A stretch of DNA of 5,846 bases from Actinomycetales bacterium (lineage in GTDB: Bacteria; Actinomycetota; Actinomycetes; Actinomycetales; BWSM-131): NCBI GenBank assembly GCA_030149025.1, contig JASBSH010000113.1, forward strand, positions 1-5,846. Reading direction: 5' to 3'. The notes under the pieces were generated by a model that was not told the DNA's origin, did not search any database, and saw only the letters and a program-made list of their open reading frames with translations. Position 1 is the first letter of the stretch. Every line of letters begins with the position of its first letter. Below, one piece after another: positions 1 to 5,157 of this stretch. The position numbers and the translations under genes are program-made.

Positions 1-155
1 TCCTCGGCGAACTCGACTCGGCGCACAAGGGTGTCGGTGACGGGCAGCAGAGTCAGCGAGGCGAGCACGCGTGGTGGCAGACCCGTTCCCGGCGCGGGCG
101 CGGGCCGCTCGGCCAGCGCTGTGGCCAGCCGCTCCTCCACCACAGACTCGAACAT
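1..155 (-). CDS. N-terminal part of an SOS-controlled protein of unknown function (possibly a DUF222/HNH '13E12'-type protein), cut by window edge
   Basis: Reading leftward from an ATG at 155, the frame stays open for 51 codons to the window edge. It begins MFESVVEERLATALAE and continues through a Pro/Ala stretch to TLVRRVEFAE. An in-frame TGA lies six codons upstream of the ATG, so no longer N-terminus is possible. The start codon sits inside a perfect-arm SOS box (148-163), and a promoter at 163-191 would start transcription at about the A of the ATG, so a leaderless mRNA is likely. No signal peptide or membrane segment is visible in the part seen. The domain itself is outside the window. 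Actinobacterial DUF222/HNH (13E12-type) proteins often begin MFE with an SOS box over the start codon, which is the only reason to suggest that family. The coding call rests mainly on the regulatory signals and the open frame. Confidence 0.6.
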   Translation of the reverse strand, partial: MFESVVEERLATALAERPAPAPGTGLPPRVLASLTLLPVTDTLVRRVEFAE

Positions 156-163
156 GTGTTCGA
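148..163 (-). promoter_or_regulatory. LexA operator (SOS box) overlapping the start of the minus-strand gene
   Basis: On the plus strand the site reads TCGAACATGTGTTCGA, with arms TCGAAC and GTTCGA perfectly inverted around 4 bases. This matches the actinobacterial/Gram-positive LexA consensus (TCGAAC-N4-GTTCGA, extending the CGAACRNRYGTTYC core). It covers the last base of the minus-strand -10 hexamer, the predicted transcription start and the first codons (ATG at 155), so bound LexA should block transcription. ftsZ lies over 300 bases away on the other strand, so direct control of ftsZ by this site is not implied. Confidence 0.88.
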
Positions 164-191
164 AATTACCTCACGCAGCGGACCATGGCAA
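163..191 (-). promoter_or_regulatory. Promoter of the SOS-controlled minus-strand gene
   Basis: On the minus strand there is a -35 TTGCCA (plus positions 186-191), an exact 17-base spacer (169-185) and a -10 TAATTT (163-168). Seven bases separate the -10 from the ATG at 155, so the predicted transcription start coincides with the start codon. A GAGG lies about 13 bases before the ATG, but it would fall upstream of the transcript start and so would not act as a ribosome site. The position of the SOS box over the -10/+1 region supports this assignment. Confidence 0.6.
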
Positions 192-346
192 GAGGGCGAC
201 GCAGGTCACTTTCGGCACCGCTGGGCTCGACGCGCAGTCGGCTAAGGCGGTGCCCGCACAAGCGTCCTGCCACTAGGCAAGAACTGTCGATTCCGCGACA
301 CGCCCGCGCGCCTCACGCCTGCAGCGCCGCCGATCACCTAACGTCT

Positions 347-376
347 TCGACACGACGTAGTTGACATAACTATAAC
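347..376 (+). promoter_or_regulatory. Candidate ftsZ promoter(s)
   Basis: The best-spaced pair is TCGACA (347-352), 18 bases, TATAAC (371-376), which would start transcription near 383 and give a leader of about 84 bases. A closer match to the -35 consensus, TTGACA, lies at 361-366, but its only nearby -10-like hexamer (TACTTG, 381-386) is 14 bases away, which is short. The two overlap, so either or both could be used. This AT-rich island stands out in a GC-rich window and lies directly before ftsZ. ftsZ is often driven by several promoters in Actinobacteria. Confidence 0.5.
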
Positions 377-397
377 CTTCTACTTGAGGGTGAGGGT
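375..397 (+). repeat. Inverted and direct repeat in the ftsZ leader
   Basis: ACCTTC (375-380) and GAGGGT (386-391) can pair around a 5-base loop with one G-T wobble. GAGGGT is then repeated immediately in tandem (392-397). The element sits at or just after the proposed transcription start, which fits an operator or a short leader hairpin. I do not know a regulator for it, and it could be chance in a short AT/GC transition. Confidence 0.35.
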
Positions 398-466
398 CTG
401 GGGAAGGGCTCGCACTCCTGGGGTAGGGACAGCAAGACAGACACCAACCAGCGAGAGGCAACCGAC

Positions 467-1825
467 GTGGCAGCACCGCAGAACTACCTCGCGGTCATCA
501 AGGTCGTCGGCATCGGCGGCGGCGGCGTGAACGCGGTCAACCGGATGATCGAGGTCGGCCTGAAGGGGGTTGAGTTCATCGCCATCAACACCGACGCTCA
601 GGCGCTGCTGATGAGCGATGCCGACGTCAAGCTCGACGTCGGTCGTGAGCTCACCCGCGGACTGGGCGCCGGGGCGGACCCCGAGGTCGGCCGGAAGGCG
701 ACAGAAGACCACGCGGAGGAGATCGAGGAGGTCCTCAAGGGGGCCGACATGGTCTTCGTCACCGCCGGGGAGGGTGGTGGCACAGGTACCGGTGGTGCGC
801 CCGTCGTGGCACGGATCGCCCGGTCGCTGGGTGCCCTGACGATCGGCGTCGTCACCCGGCCGTTCACTTTCGAGGGACGCCGCCGTGCTAACCAGGCCGA
901 GTCGGGGATCGAGGGCCTGCGCGAAGAGGTGGACACCCTCATCGTCATCCCGAACGACAGGCTGCTGTCCATCAGCGACCGCGCCGTCAGCGTCCTGGAC
1001 GCCTTCAAGTCCGCGGATCAGGTCCTGCTCTCCGGTGTTCAGGGCATCACCGACCTCATCACCACACCCGGCCTCATCAACCTCGACTTCGCCGACGTGA
1101 AGTCCGTGATGCAGAACGCCGGCAGCGCGCTCATGGGCATCGGTTCCGCGCGCGGGGAGGACCGCGCCGTCCAGGCCGCCGAGCTCGCCATCTCCTCACC
1201 GCTGCTGGAGGCGAGCATCGACGGCGCGCACGGCGTGCTGCTGTCGGTTCAGGGTGGCAGTGACCTCGGTCTCTTCGAGATCAACGAGGCCGCACGGCTG
1301 GTCCAGGAGGCCGCGCACCCGGAGGCGAACATCATCTTCGGTGCCGTCATCGACGACGCCCTGGGCGACGAGGTCCGCGTCACCGTCATCGCCGCAGGTT
1401 TCGACGGCGGGAACCCGGCGCGGCGCAAGGACGACCGGGCTCTCGGGCAGGTGTCCGGGCGCCAGTCGGCGTCCGCCCCTCGGACCGACATCCCGTCGGC
1501 GCCCTCCACCGCTCCGGTCCAGTCCGCGGCTCCGTTCGGCGTGAACCCCCTGCCGACACACCCCCAGCCGCAGCCAACGCAGCAGCCCGAGCCGGCACGG
1601 GCCCAGACGCCACCCCCGGCCTATGGCATGGCCGGCCAGAACGGGCACACCCAGCAGTCGGCCCAGGCCCAGAGCCACCATCAGCCCCAGAGCCACCAAC
1701 CCCAGTCGACCCAGCAACCGCCGGCGGCGCCGCCCCGCGTGATCGACGAGCCCCCGCGGGTCCGCCCCCGCCCGGGCGCCTTCCAGGACGACGACGACCT
1801 CGACGTCCCGGACTTCTTGAAGTAG
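467..1825 (+). CDS. ftsZ: Cell division GTPase FtsZ
   Basis: This is the tubulin-like GTPase that polymerises into the cytokinetic Z ring at midcell. It has 452 residues. The nucleotide-binding start GIGGGGVNAV is at 15-24, the tubulin signature GEGGGTGTG at 101-109, and the T7 synergy loop NLDFADV at 205-211, with the Asp residues D207 and D210 that act on the GTP of the neighbouring subunit. The globular core ends near 314. A Gln/Pro/His-rich disordered linker (about 315-440) follows, then the C-terminal peptide DDDDLDVPDFLK, which in Actinobacteria binds SepF, FtsW and other partners. The GTG start at 467 has GAGAGG at 453-458, 8 bases upstream, and the N-terminus NYLAVIKVVGIGGGG aligns with the family. 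All catalytic motifs are intact. The gene probably has its own promoter at about 347-376. Confidence 0.99.
   Translation: MAAPQNYLAVIKVVGIGGGGVNAVNRMIEVGLKGVEFIAINTDAQALLMSDADVKLDVGRELTRGLGAGADPEVGRKATEDHAEEIEEVLKGADMVFVTAGEGGGTGTGGAPVVARIARSLGALTIGVVTRPFTFEGRRRANQAESGIEGLREEVDTLIVIPNDRLLSISDRAVSVLDAFKSADQVLLSGVQGITDLITTPGLINLDFADVKSVMQNAGSALMGIGSARGEDRAVQAAELAISSPLLEASIDGAHGVLLSVQGGSDLGLFEINEAARLVQEAAHPEANIIFGAVIDDALGDEVRVTVIAAGFDGGNPARRKDDRALGQVSGRQSASAPRTDIPSAPSTAPVQSAAPFGVNPLPTHPQPQPTQQPEPARAQTPPPAYGMAGQNGHTQQSAQAQSHHQPQSHQPQSTQQPPAAPPRVIDEPPRVRPRPGAFQDDDDLDVPDFLK
1670..1698 (+). repeat. Short 18-bp-period tandem repeat in the ftsZ linker
   Basis: CAGAGCCACCA occurs at 1670-1680 and again at 1688-1698, an in-frame 18-base period encoding QSHHQP followed by QSHQPQ. 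It lies in the disordered linker of FtsZ. Such repeats arise by slippage and vary between strains, and no separate function is implied. Confidence 0.6.
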
Positions 1826-1857
1826 GAGCCACGGACTACCCACACCACCTCCGTACC

Positions 1858-1890
1858 GCACCCGGCCCGTCTGCGAGGCTGGCCGGGTGC
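1858..1890 (+). promoter_or_regulatory. Perfect 10-bp hairpin enclosing the pgeF ribosome site and start codon
   Basis: GCACCCGGCC (1858-1867) and GGCCGGGTGC (1881-1890) are exact reverse complements around a 13-base loop. The loop holds the pgeF Shine-Dalgarno GAGG (1875-1878), and the 3' arm holds the GTG start (1887-1889). No U-run follows. It may therefore act as a weak ftsZ terminator, a processing/stability element for the ftsZ 3' end, or a structure that lowers pgeF translation relative to ftsZ. The structure is seen directly; the function is inferred. Confidence 0.6.
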
Positions 1891-2618
1891 TGTGGTTCGA
1901 GGAGCGGGGCTCAGACGGCTCGGGCGTCGGGTTCACCAACCGCTCTGGCGGCGTCAGCCAGGAGCCCTGGTCAAGCCTGAACCTCGGCGCCCACGTCGGC
2001 GACGCGCCCGATCACGTGACCGAGAACCGTGCCCGCCTCGCAGCGCACCTGGGCCTCGAACCGCCCCGGGTCCTGTACATGCACCAGGTGCACAGCGCGA
2101 CCGTCGTCCACGCGACCGGGCCGTGGCCGGACGGTCAGCCGCCACCGGAAGCGGACGCGATGGTGACGGACACGCCGGACCTGGCTCTCGTCGTCCTCGT
2201 CGCCGACTGCGTCCCCGTGGTCCTGACCTCGCCGGAGGGCGTCGTCGGTGTCGCTCACGCAGGCCGGCGGGGCATGGATGCACGTGTCGTACCCGCCGCC
2301 GTCGACGCGATGCGGGACCTGGGCGCCAGCCACGTGCGCGCCGTCCTCGGCCCGTCCATCTGCCCCCGCTGCTACGAGGTCCCGAAGGATCTTCGTGAGG
2401 ACGTCGCCACGCGGCACCCGCTCACGGCCTCGGTCACGTACACGGGCACCCCGGCCCTCGACGTCGCGGCCGGCGTCCTCGCCCAGCTCGAGTGCATCGC
2501 CGACTCCCGGCAGCTTCCCGGGTGCACGGCCGAACGGGACGACCTGTACTCCTATCGGCGCGACGGCGTGACGGGCCGCTTCGCCGGTGTCGCCCGCACC
2601 CGCAGAGGACCCGCGTGA
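1887..2618 (+). CDS. pgeF: PgeF/YfiH family multicopper-oxidase-fold (laccase domain) protein, peptidoglycan editing factor
   Basis: The protein has 243 residues and spans the whole Cu-oxidase_4 (DUF152) domain. Conserved signatures are SLNLG..VGD (30-39), the MHQVH metal-site His pair (H66, H69), ADC with C108, AHAG with H124, and GPSICPRCYEVP (155-166) with C162. H69, C108 and H124 are the expected metal ligands. Relatives have been reported as polyphenol oxidases or purine nucleoside phosphorylase/adenosine deaminases (human LACC1), and E. coli PgeF prevents mis-incorporation of amino acids in place of L-Ala in the peptidoglycan stem. The protein is cytosolic with no signal peptide. The GTG start has GAGG 8 bases upstream, but both lie in a hairpin. 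HAGRRG replaces the HAGWRG seen in many homologues, a change I believe is common in Actinobacteria. The stop overlaps the yggS start (GTGA), so the two are probably translationally coupled. Confidence 0.93.
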   Translation: MLWFEERGSDGSGVGFTNRSGGVSQEPWSSLNLGAHVGDAPDHVTENRARLAAHLGLEPPRVLYMHQVHSATVVHATGPWPDGQPPPEADAMVTDTPDLALVVLVADCVPVVLTSPEGVVGVAHAGRRGMDARVVPAAVDAMRDLGASHVRAVLGPSICPRCYEVPKDLREDVATRHPLTASVTYTGTPALDVAAGVLAQLECIADSRQLPGCTAERDDLYSYRRDGVTGRFAGVARTRRGPA

Positions 2619-3331
2619 CGGTCCACCTCGGTGAAGACGGCAGGCGGGAGGAGCTGGCGCGCAACCTCGACGCCGTCCGGCAACGTGTCGAGAGGGCCTG
2701 TGCCGCAGCCGGCCGCGACCCCGCGGACGTGACGACCATCGTCGTCACGAAGACCTTCCCCTCCGCAGACGTCCGCGTCCTGTGGGAGCTCGGTGTCCGG
2801 GACGTCGCCGAGAACCGCGACCAGGAGGCGAGGGGCAAGGTCGCGGAGCTGCACGGCCTGCCGGACCTGAGGTGGCACTTCGTCGGACGGCTCCAGACGA
2901 ACAAGGCGGGGTCAGTCGCGGCGTACGCGGACGTCGTCCACTCCGTCGACCGGCTGCGCCTGGTGCGGGCACTCGACCGTGGCGCGGGTGCCGCGGGACG
3001 CCGGCTCGGGTGCCTGGTGCAGATCTCCCTGGACGGCGACACGCGGCGAGGCGGCATCGCTGCGGAAGGTGCCCCTGACGTGGCAGCCGCGGTCGCGGCT
3101 GCGGAGAACCTGACCTTGCTGGGGGTGATGGCGGTGGCCCCGCTGGGCGAGGACCCGGCGGCGGCTTTCGGCCGGCTCACGCGGATCTCCAACGAGCTGC
3201 GCCCCGACCACCCGAACGCGGGCTGGATCTCGGCTGGAATGAGCGGTGATCTGGAGCAGGCGGTGGCCGCCGGGGCGACACACCTGCGTGTCGGCGCCGC
3301 GGTCCTCGGATCGAGACCTCCGCTCCGCTAG
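2615..3331 (+). CDS. yggS: YggS/PROSC family pyridoxal phosphate homeostasis protein
   Basis: The family (COG0325, PLPBP) binds pyridoxal 5'-phosphate on a TIM-barrel fold like the N-domain of alanine racemase. It has no known catalytic turnover and buffers the vitamin B6 pool. The predicted length is 238 residues, normal for the family. The Schiff-base lysine is K46 in VVTKTFP. Other family blocks are ENRDQEA (about 69-75), RWHFVGRLQTNK (about 87-98) and the phosphate-binding C-terminus MSGDLEQAV...THLRVGAAVLG. The frame is open further upstream, but the GTG at 2615 is chosen because it overlaps the pgeF stop as GTGA, has GAGGA (2605-2609) 5 bases before it, and gives the expected N-terminus. 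Its place between ftsZ and sepF is the usual actinobacterial one. TKTFP and ENRDQE differ from the SKTKP and ENYVQE of E. coli. Confidence 0.95.
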   Translation: MTVHLGEDGRREELARNLDAVRQRVERACAAAGRDPADVTTIVVTKTFPSADVRVLWELGVRDVAENRDQEARGKVAELHGLPDLRWHFVGRLQTNKAGSVAAYADVVHSVDRLRLVRALDRGAGAAGRRLGCLVQISLDGDTRRGGIAAEGAPDVAAAVAAAENLTLLGVMAVAPLGEDPAAAFGRLTRISNELRPDHPNAGWISAGMSGDLEQAVAAGATHLRVGAAVLGSRPPLR

Positions 3332-3352
3332 CGTTTCCGCCGGGACGCGAGC

Positions 3353-3385
3353 ACCACTGACCGGCTCGTACCACTGAGCTGACCG
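3353..3385 (+). repeat. Direct repeats in the yggS-sepF gap
   Basis: In the 66-base gap, ACCACTGA occurs at 3353-3360 and 3370-3377 (17-base period), and CTGACCG occurs at 3357-3363 and 3379-3385. CGAGC (3347-3351) and GCTCG (3364-3368) can also pair. The second CTGACCG runs into the sepF ribosome site GAGGAG. I see no clear promoter in this gap, so sepF is probably co-transcribed with the genes before it. Confidence 0.35.
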
Positions 3386-3397
3386 AGGAGCGATGTC

Positions 3398-3916
3398 ATG
3401 GCGGGGGCACTGCGCAAGACGATGGTCTACCTGGGCCTGGCCGAGGAGGACGAACGCTACGACGGATACGAAGGGTACGAGGAAACCACGTCCGGCCGAG
3501 CGACGCCGGCGCAGTCGAGCCCGTCGGCTGCCGAGGCGGACGGCCTGGAGGACCGGAGGGCCCAGGTGACACCGATCAAGCGTGACCGGCAGGTTGCACG
3601 GGTGGTGCCCGAACCCGTCGGTGGTGAGCTCAGCCGCATCACCACGATCCACCCGCGCAGCTACAACGACGCGAAGGCCATCGGCGAGAGCTTCCGCCAG
3701 GGCGTGCCGGTGATCATGAACCTCACCGACATGGAGGACGCCGACGCCAAACGCCTGGTGGACTTCTCAGCCGGGCTCATCTTCGGTCTGCGAGGAGCGA
3801 TCGAGCGGGTCACCAACAAGGTCTTCCTGCTGTCCCCGGCCCACGTGGAGGTGACCGGCGAGGAGCCGACCCGGGCCCGCACGGAGTCATCCGCCGCGTT
3901 CTTCAACCAGAGCTGA
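3398..3916 (+). CDS. sepF: Cell division protein SepF, membrane anchor of FtsZ
   Basis: SepF binds the FtsZ C-terminal peptide and the membrane, and in FtsA-less Actinobacteria it is the main Z-ring anchor. The protein has 172 residues. The N-terminal amphipathic helix MAGALRKTMVYLGL (1-14) is the membrane-targeting segment. An acidic, Tyr/Gly/Glu-rich disordered linker follows (about 15-75, including YDGYEGYEE). The DUF552 core spans about 80-154 (ITTIHPRSYNDAK, PVIMNLTDME, RLVDFSAGLIFGLRG, KVFLLSPAHVEV). The short tail ends FFNQS, typical of the order. The ATG at 3398 has GAGGAG (3385-3390) 7 bases upstream. An ATG at 3393 is out of frame. The gene follows yggS and precedes yggT, as in most Actinobacteria. 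Confidence 0.97.
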   Translation: MAGALRKTMVYLGLAEEDERYDGYEGYEETTSGRATPAQSSPSAAEADGLEDRRAQVTPIKRDRQVARVVPEPVGGELSRITTIHPRSYNDAKAIGESFRQGVPVIMNLTDMEDADAKRLVDFSAGLIFGLRGAIERVTNKVFLLSPAHVEVTGEEPTRARTESSAAFFNQS

Positions 3917-3920
3917 TCCC

Positions 3921-3926
3921 TAGGCT
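3921..3926 (+). promoter_or_regulatory. Candidate -10 element for a leaderless yggT transcript
   Basis: TAGGCT fits the actinobacterial -10 pattern TANNNT and lies 8 bases before the yggT GTG at 3935, the spacing expected if transcription begins at the start codon. No good -35 is visible (the bases near 3898-3904 read GTTCTTC), which is common for such promoters. yggT otherwise lacks a clear ribosome site. It could instead be read from the sepF transcript. Confidence 0.35.
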
Positions 3927-3934
3927 TAGCCCTC

Positions 3935-4234
3935 GTGTCCCTGCTCTTCTCGGTTCTCTACTTCGTCGCCTTCATCTACTTCGTGCTGCTGATCGCGCGG
4001 CTGGTCCTCGACTGGGTGCAGGTGCTCTCCCGGGACTGGACCCCCAAGGGCGTCGTTCTCGTGCTCGCCGAGATCGTCTACACCGCCACCGACCCGCCGC
4101 TGCGAGCCGTGCGTCGCGTCCTCAAGCCCATCCGCATCGGACCGGTCATGCTGGACCTCGGCTTCATGGTGGTGTTCATCGCCGTGATCATTCTCATGCG
4201 GGTCTTCCAGTCCCTTGCGGCGGTGTCCGCATGA
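3935..4234 (+). CDS. yggT: YggT family small integral membrane protein
   Basis: The 99-residue protein has two hydrophobic segments, about 3-27 and about 70-94, joined by a basic cytoplasm-type loop carrying the family motif TDPPLRAVRRVLKP (52-65). E. coli YggT has been linked to osmotic tolerance. In Actinobacteria and in organelles (the YlmG/CCB3 relatives) the family sits beside division genes and is thought to affect nucleoid or membrane organisation, but the mechanism is unknown. The single YGGT repeat is the common short form. The GTG at 3935 is used because it gives the family N-terminus directly before TM1. Only a weak TAGG lies upstream and the gap to sepF is 18 bases, so translation may be leaderless or coupled. 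Confidence 0.93.
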   Translation: MSLLFSVLYFVAFIYFVLLIARLVLDWVQVLSRDWTPKGVVLVLAEIVYTATDPPLRAVRRVLKPIRIGPVMLDLGFMVVFIAVIILMRVFQSLAAVSA

Positions 4235-4370
4235 GCACGAGCACGAGTCCGTGCATGATGATCTCCGGTGCGACGCATCGGCGCACTGACAGCGAGTCCG
4301 ATACGGTTGCACCCGCGATCCCGGGAACGCCGGGTCCACGGTTGTCCGCACTCCCGCACGAGGTGACCAC
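4235..4370 (+). other. Intergenic leader before divIVA
   Basis: This 136-base gap has a weak hairpin at 4266-4288 (7-bp stem with one wobble, 9-base loop) that could be a poor yggT terminator. A lone -10-like hexamer TACGGT (4302-4307) has no good -35 partner, and a CCCGG/CCGGG hairpin lies at 4320-4334. The divIVA ribosome site AGGTGA (4361-4366) is 4 bases before its ATG. A 49-codon frame fills the gap but has poor third-position bias. A separate divIVA promoter here is plausible but not demonstrated. Confidence 0.4.
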
Positions 4371-5084
4371 ATGGCGTTGACGCCGGAGCAGGTAGTCGAG
4401 AAGCGCTTCCAGGCGACGAAGTTCCGCGAAGGGTACGACCAGGACGAGGTCGACGACTTCCTGGACGAGGTCGTGGCCGAGTTGCGCCGGCTGAACGCCG
4501 AGAACGACGAGCTACGCGCCAAGTTGGCCGCTTGCGAGCGGCGGGTCGGGGAGCTGACCCGCTCCACGGCCACCGGTGCACAGCCGGCCGTTCAGGCGCC
4601 GCCTCAGCAGGAGAAGGCGCCGCAGCCTGAGCAGCCTGCCAAGCAGTCGCAGCCCCAGCCGCAGACCGCCCCCACGCCCGTCCCGGCAGCCACCGCTCCC
4701 GCCACGGGCGGTTCCCAGCCCACCGGCCCGGAGGCAGCCACCGGCATGCTCGCCCTCGCCCAGAAGCTCCACGACGAGCACGTGCGCAGCGGTGAGGAGA
4801 AGCGCGACCAGCTCATCCGGGAGGCCGAGCAGCACGCCGCCCGCCTGGTGGCCGATGCCGAGCAGAAGCAGCGCGAGACGCTCGGCTCGCTGGAGCGGGA
4901 GCGGTCCCTGCTCGAGCGCAAGATCGACGAGCTGCGCACCTTCGAGCGGGACTACCGCTCGCGCCTCAAGTCCTACCTGGAGAGCCAGCTGCGCGACCTC
5001 GAGGCGAAGGGCACGATCGTGCCGAACCGCAATCCCGGCTCCGGACAGGAGCAGGGCGGCGGGTACGCCTTCGGTCAAAGCTGA
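4371..5084 (+). CDS. divIVA: DivIVA/Wag31 polar growth and septum-site coiled-coil protein
   Basis: DivIVA senses negative membrane curvature, gathers at poles and new septa and recruits the polar cell wall synthesis machinery. In Actinobacteria (Wag31, Antigen 84) it is usually essential for tip growth. The protein has 237 residues. The membrane-binding N-domain spans 1-60 (MALTPEQVVEKRF, TKFREGYDQDEVDDF, then a coiled coil to RRVGEL). A Gln/Pro/Ala-rich linker covers about 64-122. A second long coiled coil runs from about 126 to 212 (LALAQKLHDEHV...EAEQHAARLVADAEQ...RSRLKSYLESQLRDLE), and the Gly/Gln tail ends YAFGQS. The ATG at 4371 is supported by AGGTGA and by the invariant MALTPE start. 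The long Q/P linker is a usual variable feature. A strong hairpin at 5114-5146 probably ends its transcript. Confidence 0.97.
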   Translation: MALTPEQVVEKRFQATKFREGYDQDEVDDFLDEVVAELRRLNAENDELRAKLAACERRVGELTRSTATGAQPAVQAPPQQEKAPQPEQPAKQSQPQPQTAPTPVPAATAPATGGSQPTGPEAATGMLALAQKLHDEHVRSGEEKRDQLIREAEQHAARLVADAEQKQRETLGSLERERSLLERKIDELRTFERDYRSRLKSYLESQLRDLEAKGTIVPNRNPGSGQEQGGGYAFGQS

Positions 5085-5113
5085 CCAAGGGGTCGACGGC
5101 ACCCGAGCGGACT

Positions 5114-5146
5114 GGCGGCGGGCTGGGAGGTTCCCGGCCCGCCGCC
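5114..5146 (+). terminator. Strong hairpin after divIVA, probable U-less terminator
   Basis: The arms 5114-5128 and 5132-5146 form a 15-bp stem with a single T-G wobble and a 3-base loop, starting 29 bases after the divIVA stop. It is almost pure G/C, so it would be very stable. No T-run follows, which is typical of high-GC actinobacterial terminators. The ATG of the next gene is only 11 bases after the stem, so full termination would leave that gene dependent on read-through or a promoter I cannot see. Confidence 0.7.
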
Positions 5147-5157
5147 ATGCTCCAGGT

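Larger units (their letters stand above)
192..466. other. Non-coding region upstream of ftsZ
   Basis: No frame here has convincing coding character. The short open frames that cross it have no ribosome site and no recognisable product. The first part (192-340) shows nothing I can name. From 341 on it is notably AT-richer and contains the ftsZ promoter candidates, an inverted repeat with loop (ACGTC 341-345 / GACGT 354-358) across the -35 region, and the leader repeats described separately. In related organisms the ftsQ 3' end is expected close upstream of ftsZ. No ftsQ-like C-terminus is present between 1 and 466 on the plus strand. Confidence 0.6.

Noticed and set aside
31..364. Two overlapping plus-strand frames at the left end (31-276 and 71-364)
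   Set aside because: They are antisense to the SOS-controlled gene and its promoter, have Arg/Ala/Ser-rich products without similarity to the FtsQ C-terminus, and no ribosome site.
1196..1939. Minus-strand open frame (247 codons) opposite the ftsZ 3' half
   Set aside because: It lies antisense to well-conserved FtsZ sequence. Open antisense frames are expected at this GC content, and the product is Arg/Gly/Leu low-complexity.
2269..2276. HAGRRG instead of HAGWRG in PgeF as a sign of inactivation
   Set aside because: The metal ligands H69, C108 and H124 are all present, and I believe this variant is common in actinobacterial homologues, so it does not point to loss of function.
2492..2614. 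Longer N-terminus for YggS starting inside pgeF
   Set aside because: The 41 extra residues would overlap conserved pgeF sequence in another frame and match nothing in the family. The GTG at 2615 has a good ribosome site and a GTGA overlap.
4324..4343. ECF-sigma-like promoter (GGAAC ... GTT) before divIVA
   Set aside because: The spacing between GGAAC (4324-4328) and GTT (4341-4343) is about 12 bases, too short for known ECF promoters (about 16-18).
4231..4380. A 49-codon plus-strand frame that begins ATGA-overlapped with the yggT stop and ends just inside divIVA
   Set aside because: It neatly fills the gap, but it has no ribosome site, its third positions are clearly less G/C-biased (about 73 percent) than the real genes, and the peptide is Ser/Thr/Pro-rich without family resemblance. 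Probably chance.
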